This document shows, piece after piece, positions 1-3,713 of a stretch of 5,223 nucleotides of DNA. Source of the DNA: an uncultured Clostridia bacterium (GTDB lineage Bacteria; Bacillota; Clostridia; Oscillospirales; CAG-272); contig CAMGCN010000096.1 in NCBI GenBank assembly GCA_946040935.1, positions 1 through 5,223 on the forward strand, given 5' to 3'. The position numbers were made by a program, and so were the translations under genes. Every line of letters starts with the position of its first letter. The stretch's first letter is position 1. Below the pieces are notes generated by a model. The model worked only from the letters and a program-made list of their open reading frames with translations, was not told the origin of the DNA and searched no databases.

Positions 1-42
1 AGCGTAGCGTCTCGTGGGCTCGGAGATGTGTATAAGAGACAG
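1..42 (+). other. Residual Illumina Nextera adapter (i7 index plus Tn5 mosaic end)
   Basis: This is synthetic sequence left at the contig end, not genomic DNA. Bases 9-42 match the Nextera read-2 transposase adapter, which begins GTCTCGTGGGCTCGG. Bases 24-42 are the 19-bp Tn5 mosaic end AGATGTGTATAAGAGACAG. Bases 1-8 (AGCGTAGC) sit where the i7 index lies and match, from memory, Nextera index N709. Genuine sequence starts at 43, where Tn5 inserted during library preparation. The flanking glycosyltransferase gene is therefore cut by the library fragment end and not by a biological event. Confidence 0.98.
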
Positions 43-185
43 ACGCACAACTGCACTATCTCCGAGTTCGGCGTGTGAATAACACTTGTGCCCTCTCCCT
101 CGATAAATCCTGCGACTGTTTCCGTTGCCTCATCAAGGGAAACATTATCAAAATTCACTCCGCGTATTGAAATCTTATCACTCAT
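43..185 (-). CDS. WecG/TagA-family glycosyltransferase, N-terminal fragment (partial)
   Basis: The first 47 residues of a minus-strand protein are visible before the adapter junction. The segments [14 protein letters not shown] and [12 protein letters not shown] resemble the start of WecG/TagA/CpsF glycosyltransferases. Such enzymes typically transfer N-acetylmannosaminuronate or N-acetylmannosamine to a GlcNAc-diphospho-polyprenol lipid at the inner membrane face. They act in teichoic acid, enterobacterial common antigen or capsule synthesis. The TPN-(S/A)-E motif is the family's early substrate-binding region. The ATG at 185 is supported by a GGAG Shine-Dalgarno (193-196 on the complement) seven bases upstream and by a good promoter further up. 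The catalytic core is missing, so the exact sugar specificity cannot be told. Confidence 0.72.
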
Positions 186-221
186 TCTATGTCTCCGAAT
201 AGTATTTTACTGTTGTATTTG

Positions 222-250
222 ATTTTATCATACCGCGTTGATTTTTTCAA
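222..250 (-). promoter_or_regulatory. Sigma-A promoter for the minus-strand glycosyltransferase
   Basis: On the minus strand, TTGAAA (complement of 245-250), a 17-bp spacer and TAAAAT (complement of 222-227) form a near-consensus promoter. A TGA triplet directly before the -10 makes it an extended -10. Transcription should start near 215, giving a leader of about 30 nt that contains the GGAG site. Its -35 box lies in the spacer of the oppositely directed RNase HI promoter. Confidence 0.7.
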
Positions 251-266
251 GAATATTTGTTACAAT
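238..266 (+). promoter_or_regulatory. Sigma-A promoter for RNase HI, predicted leaderless start
   Basis: TTGATT (238-243), a 17-bp spacer and TACAAT (261-266) with an upstream TGT (258-260) form an extended -10 promoter. With the usual seven-base distance, transcription starts at 273, the A of the RNase HI ATG. The ATG has no Shine-Dalgarno sequence, which agrees with a leaderless mRNA. The promoter overlaps almost completely with the divergent promoter at 222-250. Confidence 0.68.
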
Positions 267-272
267 ATAGCT

Positions 273-710
273 ATGAAACACGTTGAAATATATACCGACG
301 GCGCGTGCAGCGGAAATCCCGGCGCGGGCGGATACGGCGCAATTATCGTATATAAAGGAAAAGAAAAAGTCCTTTCGGGCGCACAGGAGCAGACAACAAA
401 CAACCGCATGGAGCTTACCGCGGTTATCGCCGCGCTTGAAGCGCTCAAAGAACCGTGCGAGGTCACGCTCTCATCCGATTCCAAATACGTCGTCGACGGA
501 ATAACAAAAGGATGGGCAAAGTCGTGGAAAGCACACGGATGGAAAAAAGCGGATAAAAAACCCGCTCTCAACGTCGACTTGTGGGAAAGACTGCTCAAGC
601 TTGTCGAGATACACAAGGTTGAGTTTATCTGGATAAAAGGACACGACGGTCACCCTTACAACGAAAGGTGCGACCGCCTCGCCGTAGGAGAGTACGAAAA
701 ACTGAAATGA
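273..710 (+). CDS. rnhA: Ribonuclease HI
   Basis: Encodes a 145-residue type 1 RNase H, which cleaves the RNA strand of RNA-DNA hybrids in the cytoplasm. This removes R-loops and replication primers. The fold covers the whole protein, which matches the usual family length of about 150. The four carboxylates of the two-metal active site are visible: D9 in [12 protein letters not shown]47 in NNRMEL, D69 in SSDSKYVV and D134 in NERCD. The flexible-loop histidine is H124 in KGHDGHPYN. The basic protrusion, residues 80-98 ([17 protein letters not shown]), which grips the hybrid, is present, as in E. coli RNase HI. The ATG at 273 was chosen because the conserved first beta strand begins there and the promoter occupies the sequence just upstream. 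An in-frame ATG at 189 would place the promoter inside the gene. The stop at 710 is followed after four bases by an ogt remnant. Confidence 0.96.
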   Translation: MKHVEIYTDGACSGNPGAGGYGAIIVYKGKEKVLSGAQEQTTNNRMELTAVIAALEALKEPCEVTLSSDSKYVVDGITKGWAKSWKAHGWKKADKKPALNVDLWERLLKLVEIHKVEFIWIKGHDGHPYNERCDRLAVGEYEKLK

Positions 711-885
711 AAGAATGTCGGCACAGGCAGTGGGACAAGCGGTGGGAGCCAACCCCGTTTCTATCATCATACCCTGCCACCGCGTATTAGGCGTAAACGG
801 AAATCTGACGGGATATTCGGGAGGTTTAGACAAAAAAACAGCCCTGCTGAAGCACGAGCAGAGACTGTTAAAAATCCAAACGTGA
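711..885 (+). pseudogene. 5'-truncated O6-methylguanine-DNA methyltransferase remnant
   Basis: An ORF from ATG 715 encodes 56 residues that match only the C-terminal part of MGMT/Ogt, the suicide enzymes that take the alkyl group from O6-methylguanine. Present are the recognition-helix region MSAQAVGQAVGANP, the active-site motif IIIPCHRV (Cys21 of the fragment) and the substrate loop GYSGGLDKK. The preceding Arg codon at 712-714 also fits the family (RMSAQAVG), and an in-frame stop lies at 703-705. The N-terminal domain and the first helix of the DNA-binding motif are absent; complete proteins are about 150-175 residues. There is no clear Shine-Dalgarno, although coupling to RNase HI four bases upstream is possible. 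The last 18 bases overlap the convergent membrane-protein gene. It is most likely a deletion relic; a chimeric assembly join cannot be excluded. Confidence 0.85.
832..868 (-). terminator. Intrinsic terminator of the plsC/membrane-protein unit
   Basis: Read on the minus strand, ACAGTC-T-CTGCT (868-857) pairs with AGCAG-GG-CTGT (848-838) across an eight-base loop. This gives about 11 pairs with one bulged T and one G-U pair. Six T residues (complement of 832-837) follow at once. It begins at the TAA stop of the membrane protein (868-870). It lies inside the coding part of the ogt remnant, whose Lys-Lys codons supply the T run. On the plus strand there is no U run, so it works in one direction only. 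Confidence 0.72.
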
Positions 886-1158
886 AATTACCGCAAAAAC
901 CACAGCGGTGACAATAAGCGCCGCGGCAGATATAATACAGAGAATATTGTTTTCAAAAATAAACAGGAAAACAGAAAGAATAAGATTCAACACGCCGAAA
1001 ATCAGTTGAAGAATTCCGCTGATTTTCGCCGTTTTTTCTCCGCATCTTCCTTCACGGTAGCGGCGCATAAGCGAGTACTCAAGAAAAGCCGCCTTCTGAA
1101 AGCCGAAAGCGAAAAGTCCTATTCCGGTTATAATCTGGATAAGCGCAAGAGTTTTCAT
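868..1158 (-). CDS. Small three-helix membrane protein, function unknown
   Basis: Encodes 96 residues that I do not recognise as a named family. Three hydrophobic segments are visible: about residues 4-20 (LALIQIITGIGLFAFGF), 47-68 (SGILQLIFGVLNLILSVFLFIF) and 72-92 (ILCIISAAALIVTAVVFAVIS). Between the first two lies a basic loop, residues 31-45, with MRRYREGRCGEK, which by the positive-inside rule should face the cytoplasm. The ATG at 1158 lies 15 bases after the stop of the acyltransferase gene. It is preceded by a weak GGTAAG site, so the two are probably cotranscribed. A terminator follows directly. The pairing suggests a membrane or lipid-related role, but that is only inference from position. 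The long hydrophobic stretches, operon spacing and terminator support a real gene. Confidence 0.72.
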   Translation of the reverse strand: MKTLALIQIITGIGLFAFGFQKAAFLEYSLMRRYREGRCGEKTAKISGILQLIFGVLNLILSVFLFIFENNILCIISAAALIVTAVVFAVISRLDF

Positions 1159-1173
1159 TTTACTTACCGGACG

Positions 1174-1950
1174 TTATACGTCTTTTTTTATATATTTTAT
1201 ATGCTCGTAGCTGTCAGCGCTTGCGTCGCACATCTGATTATATACAGCGTCACGCATTGCCTTTCTCGCTTCACTTTTTGGAAGGCTTTTGTCGGGGTAA
1301 ATCGGCTCGCCGATGTAAACCGTAATTTTCGGAGGCAAAATCGACGGCACCGCGCTTTTTTTATACGTAACAGTGTACGGCACCGCGGGAACACCGAAAC
1401 TGACGGGATAGGAAAATGAATTGTCCGGGAAAGGGCGTATCTTGTTATAATACGGCCATATATGCGCCTCGGGATATATGGCGACCGCGCGCCCCTTTTC
1501 TATCCTTTTATGCAAAATGTCGGAAAAGGAACGCATAGTTGCAAGAGATGAAGGAAGCGGAAGGGCGCCGAGCATTTTCACAATGTTTTTCAGCCCGAAA
1601 ATCGAAACCGCGTCATCGCGCGTTATTACGTCACAGCGCTTGGGAAAAGATACAAGCGTAGGCAAAAAAGCGTCAATGACGTTTTGAGTATGATTTCCGT
1701 ATAAAAAACACCCTCCGTCAACCGTACGAAGCACGCGTCTGTTCTTTATCTTAACACGCCGAACCACACGGCAGTAAAAAAAGACGACAGGCGTCGCAAT
1801 AACACGGTAAAGTCCCCACGCAACAACCTTTTTTACTCCTTGCACGTCATAACAATAATCGTCGGAAACAGGGCGAGCTTTTATGCTGTCGCGCGTTGCG
1901 GCAAAATCATCGTTTATTTCATCCGTATAATAAATCGTTTTTCTTTTCAT
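1174..1950 (-). CDS. PlsC-family lysophospholipid acyltransferase (LPLAT superfamily)
   Basis: Encodes 258 residues of an LPLAT-type acyltransferase, related to 1-acylglycerol-3-phosphate acyltransferase (PlsC), which acylates lysophosphatidate in phospholipid synthesis at the membrane. A hydrophobic segment at about residues 42-63 can anchor it. Motif I is GNHTQNVIDAF, with catalytic-type H87 and D93. Motif III is AIYPEAHIWPYY (Y159-Y168), in place of the usual FPEGTRS, and a VPYTVTYK strand corresponds to motif IV. The H-to-D spacing is five residues, not the standard four. ATG 1950 is preferred over TTG 1989 or ATG 1980. The protein then begins MKRKTIYYTDEINDDFA, as in clostridial relatives I recall, and a near-perfect promoter covers 1961-1989. 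Substrate specificity is uncertain because of the altered motifs. It heads a minus-strand unit with the small membrane protein. Confidence 0.85.
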   Translation of the reverse strand: MKRKTIYYTDEINDDFAATRDSIKARPVSDDYCYDVQGVKKVVAWGLYRVIATPVVFFYCRVVRRVKIKNRRVLRTVDGGCFLYGNHTQNVIDAFLPTLVSFPKRCDVITRDDAVSIFGLKNIVKMLGALPLPSSLATMRSFSDILHKRIEKGRAVAIYPEAHIWPYYNKIRPFPDNSFSYPVSFGVPAVPYTVTYKKSAVPSILPPKITVYIGEPIYPDKSLPKSEARKAMRDAVYNQMCDASADSYEHIKYIKKDV

Positions 1951-1960
1951 ATCCAGAGAA

Positions 1961-1989
1961 ATTATATAATGTTTTAGCATTTTTTTCAA
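1961..1989 (-). promoter_or_regulatory. Near-consensus sigma-A promoter for the acyltransferase unit
   Basis: On the minus strand, TTGAAA (complement of 1984-1989), a 17-bp spacer and a perfect TATAAT (complement of 1961-1966) are present. The predicted start is near 1954, only about four bases before ATG 1950, so the mRNA is nearly leaderless. This placement argues against the longer start codons at 1980 and 1989. Confidence 0.75.
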
Positions 1990-2067
1990 GAGTTACAACA
2001 AAAAACCGGGAAAAACAGGCGTATGACAACAAAAACACGCTTTTTTCCGTATATTTTTAAGTTATGC

Positions 2068-2096
2068 TTGCAATAAGTCATAAAATATGATAAAAT
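2068..2096 (+). promoter_or_regulatory. Sigma-A promoter for the FAD-dependent oxidoreductase
   Basis: TTGCAA (2068-2073), a 17-bp spacer and TAAAAT (2091-2096) are present, with TGA directly before the -10 as an extended element. Transcription should start near 2103, giving a leader of about 10 nt that holds only GGTGAT and the start codon. The 78 bases between this promoter and the divergent acyltransferase promoter (1990-2067) show no clear operator or hairpin. Confidence 0.72.
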
Positions 2097-2112
2097 CCTA
2101 TGGGTGATTTTT

Positions 2113-3507
2113 ATGAAATATGATGTAGTTATAATCGGCGCAGGTCCTTCGGGAATTTTCACCGCGCTTGAAATGCTGAAAAAAGGCACAGATAAAAAAG
2201 TAATAATCGTCGAAAAGGGCAAACCTATCGAAAAACGTTCCTGCCCAAAAGCGAAAACAGGCAAATGCGTAAACTGCAAGCCATACTGCCAGATTACCAC
2301 GGGATTTTCGGGAGCGGGCGCGTTTTCAGACGGCAAGCTCTCACTGAACTGTGAAGTCGGCGGAGACCTGCCCGTGCTCCTCGGAGAAGAAAAGGTACAG
2401 GAAATTATCGATTATACCGACACAATCTACCTTGAATTCGGCGCAGACTCGAAAATCGAGGGTGTTTCAAATCCTGAAAAAGTCAAAGAAATAAGAAAAA
2501 AAGCAATAAACGCAGGGCTCAAACTCGTTGACTGTCCTATACGCCACCTCGGCACAGAGAGGGCGCACACTCTTTACAGAGACATTGAGGAATATCTCAT
2601 TGACCACGGTGTGGAAATCATGTTCTACTGCGACTGCACAGACCTCATTATAGAGGACGAGGTCTGCATCGGCGCAAAATTCAAGGATACCGAGTCAGGC
2701 GAAGAATTTACTCTATACGGCGATGACATTGTAGTGGCAACGGGACGAAAAGGCGCCGACTGGTTAGAGGGACTTTGCGTTTCACACGGGATTTCCCATC
2801 AGCCGGGTACTGTCGATATCGGCGTGCGCGTAGAGGTGAGAAACGAGATTATGGAGGAGATAAACGATGTACTCTATGAGTCAAAGCTCATCGGTTATCC
2901 CGCCCCCTTCAAAAACAAGGTGCGTACATTCTGCCAAAACCCCGGCGGATTTGTCAGCCAGGAAAACTATGACAACAACCTCGCTGTCGTAAACGGTCAC
3001 AGCTATAAAGACACAAAGAGCAACAACACTAACGTCGCCATACTCTGCTCACACAATTTCACCTATCCCTTCAATCAGCCGATAGCATACGCGCAAAAGG
3101 TGGGCGAGCTCACCAACATGCTGGCAAACGGGCAGATACTCGTTCAGCGTTTCGGCGACATTCTCGACGGCAAGCGCACATGGGAAAAGGAGCTTTCACA
3201 GTCAAATGTAAAGCCCACTATACCCGACGCGGTCGCAGGCGACATAACAGCGGCTATGCCCTACCGTGCGATGACCAACATAATCAACTTTATTAAGGCT
3301 ATGGACGTTGCCATCCCCGGTTTCGCGTCTTACGAAACGCTCCTCTATTCACCTGAGCTTAAGTTTTACTCAAACAGAGTAAAAATGGATGAAAACCTCA
3401 ACACAAACATAAAAGGTCTGCACTGCTTAGGCGACAGTTCGGGCTGGACAAGAGGACTGATGATGGCGTCCGCCATGGGCGTTATCATGGGCAGAATTCT
3501 CGCTTGA
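2113..3507 (+). CDS. FAD-dependent oxidoreductase, COG2509-type, substrate unknown
   Basis: Encodes 464 residues of the uncharacterised FAD-dependent dehydrogenase family (COG2509), soluble and cytoplasmic. The N-terminal Rossmann motif is VVIIGAGPSGIFTALEM (G9, G11, G14), followed by E34 in IIVEKG, which should bind the FAD ribose. A cysteine cluster, C44-x7-C52-x2-C55-x3-C59, comes next, then GFSGAGAFSDGKL (64-76), a family hallmark. VVATGRKG in the middle fits the second nucleotide-binding part. LGDSSGWTRGLMMASAMG (439-456) is the C-terminal FAD-binding segment, with D441. ATG 2113 is preferred over GTG 2104. It starts with the normal MKYDVVIIGAG, and GGTGAT at 2103-2108 complements the 16S rRNA 3' end at proper spacing. 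Length is near family normal. It has its own promoter, and its stop codon is embedded in the next promoter. Fe-S or zinc binding by the cysteines is possible but not shown. Confidence 0.88.
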   Translation: MKYDVVIIGAGPSGIFTALEMLKKGTDKKVIIVEKGKPIEKRSCPKAKTGKCVNCKPYCQITTGFSGAGAFSDGKLSLNCEVGGDLPVLLGEEKVQEIIDYTDTIYLEFGADSKIEGVSNPEKVKEIRKKAINAGLKLVDCPIRHLGTERAHTLYRDIEEYLIDHGVEIMFYCDCTDLIIEDEVCIGAKFKDTESGEEFTLYGDDIVVATGRKGADWLEGLCVSHGISHQPGTVDIGVRVEVRNEIMEEINDVLYESKLIGYPAPFKNKVRTFCQNPGGFVSQENYDNNLAVVNGHSYKDTKSNNTNVAILCSHNFTYPFNQPIAYAQKVGELTNMLANGQILVQRFGDILDGKRTWEKELSQSNVKPTIPDAVAGDITAAMPYRAMTNIINFIKAMDVAIPGFASYETLLYSPELKFYSNRVKMDENLNTNIKGLHCLGDSSGWTRGLMMASAMGVIMGRILA

Positions 3508-3532
3508 CAAAACTATTATATAATGGTATACT
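3504..3532 (+). promoter_or_regulatory. Consensus promoter of the aromatic amino acid operon
   Basis: A perfect TTGACA (3504-3509), a 17-bp spacer and TATACT (3527-3532) with TGG (3524-3526) form an extended -10. The -35 box contains the TGA stop codon (3505-3507) of the FAD gene. Transcription should start near 3539, giving a leader of about 175 nt before the DAHP-synthase-like gene. Confidence 0.85.
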
Positions 3533-3560
3533 GATACAAGATAAAAATACGGAGAAATAA

Positions 3561-3623
3561 ATGATTACTGATATTTCGGTTTTTGCATATCGCTATTACT
3601 TTTACTTTAAGCTCTCAAAGTAA
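3561..3623 (+). CDS. Phe/Tyr-rich leader peptide of an attenuator
   Basis: A 20-codon ORF has a good Shine-Dalgarno (GGAG, 3551-3554, six bases before the ATG). Residues 8-16 read FAYRYYFYF: seven of nine are Phe (three) or Tyr (four). It ends in KLSK and a TAA stop at 3621-3623. It lies between a strong promoter and a transcription terminator, upstream of aromatic biosynthesis genes. This is the layout of leader peptides such as E. coli pheL. The peptide itself is unlikely to act. Ribosome stalling at its codons when Tyr- or Phe-tRNA is scarce should decide which leader RNA structure forms. The last aromatic codons and the stop codon lie inside the first hairpin, which ties translation to folding. 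Confidence 0.88.
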   Translation: MITDISVFAYRYYFYFKLSK

Positions 3624-3635
3624 AAGCGATTTGTG
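3584..3635 (+). promoter_or_regulatory. Attenuator hairpin 1:2 over the aromatic codons
   Basis: TTTTACTTT (3600-3608) pairs perfectly with AAAGTAAAA (3617-3625) across an eight-base loop. Below it, ATCGC (3589-3593) pairs with GCGAT (3626-3630), leaving 3594-3599 bulged. The stem can extend to 3584/3635 with one mismatch and two G-U pairs. The 5' arm holds the Tyr/Phe codons. The 3' arm contains nearly all of the antiterminator 5' strand (3625-3636). Forming this hairpin therefore blocks antitermination. Confidence 0.75.
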
Positions 3636-3682
3636 CCGCCGATTTATTGCAACAATGTATTTGCAGGACCGCACAGATTGCT
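3625..3682 (+). promoter_or_regulatory. Antiterminator pairing 2:3
   Basis: AGCGATTTGTGC (3625-3636) can pair over all 12 bases, two of them G-U, with GCACAGATTGCT (3671-3682). The second strand takes up most of the terminator 5' arm, its loop and the start of the 3' arm. The two structures therefore exclude each other. The strand at 3625-3636 becomes free when a ribosome stalls on the aromatic codons upstream. A small inner hairpin (TGCAA 3648-3652 with TTGCA 3661-3665) could shorten the loop. Confidence 0.75.
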
Positions 3683-3700
3683 GTGCGGTCTTATTATTTC
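3667..3700 (+). terminator. Attenuator terminator 3:4
   Basis: GACCGCACAG (3667-3676) and CTGTGCGGTC (3681-3690) form a perfect 10-bp stem with an ATTG loop, followed by TTATTATTTC. This is a strong Rho-independent terminator placed 13 bases before the DAHP-synthase-like start codon. It would stop transcription before the structural genes unless the antiterminator at 3625-3682 forms. Confidence 0.92.
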
Positions 3701-3713
3701 AGGAGATTAAACT

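Noticed and set aside
24..42. Tn5 mosaic end as evidence of a natural transposon
   Set aside because: It is preceded by the Nextera adapter and index sequence, so it comes from library preparation.
189..272. N-terminal extension of RNase HI from ATG 189
   Set aside because: The extra 28 residues have no RNase H homology, and both divergent promoters lie within this stretch.
888..907. Plus-strand terminator after the ogt remnant (ACCGC with GCGGT)
   Set aside because: The stem is only five pairs with a large loop and no U run follows.
1006..1419. 137-residue plus-strand ORF opposite the membrane-protein and acyltransferase genes
   Set aside because: It is antisense to two better supported genes and has no domain, promoter or ribosome site.
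1951..1989. Longer acyltransferase start at TTG 1989 or ATG 1980
   Set aside because: These 13 or 10 codons lie over a TTGAAA-17-TATAAT promoter. The family-like N-terminus begins at ATG 1950.
2104..2112. GTG 2104 as start of the FAD-dependent oxidoreductase
   Set aside because: It would use the Shine-Dalgarno bases as coding sequence. ATG 2113 starts exactly at the normal MKYDVVIIGAG.
3519..3524. Perfect TATAAT as the -10 box of the aromatic operon
   Set aside because: It lies only 9 bp after TTGACA, too close for sigma-A. TATACT at 3527-3532 has a 17-bp spacer and an extended TG.
3655..3690. Possible T-box (GCAGGACCGCAC resembles part of the T-box consensus before a terminator)
   Set aside because: Only a few bases agree (GGACCGC against GGNACCGC). 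The leader of about 175 nt has no room for a stem I with a specifier loop. The peptide-attenuator pairings explain the same bases fully.
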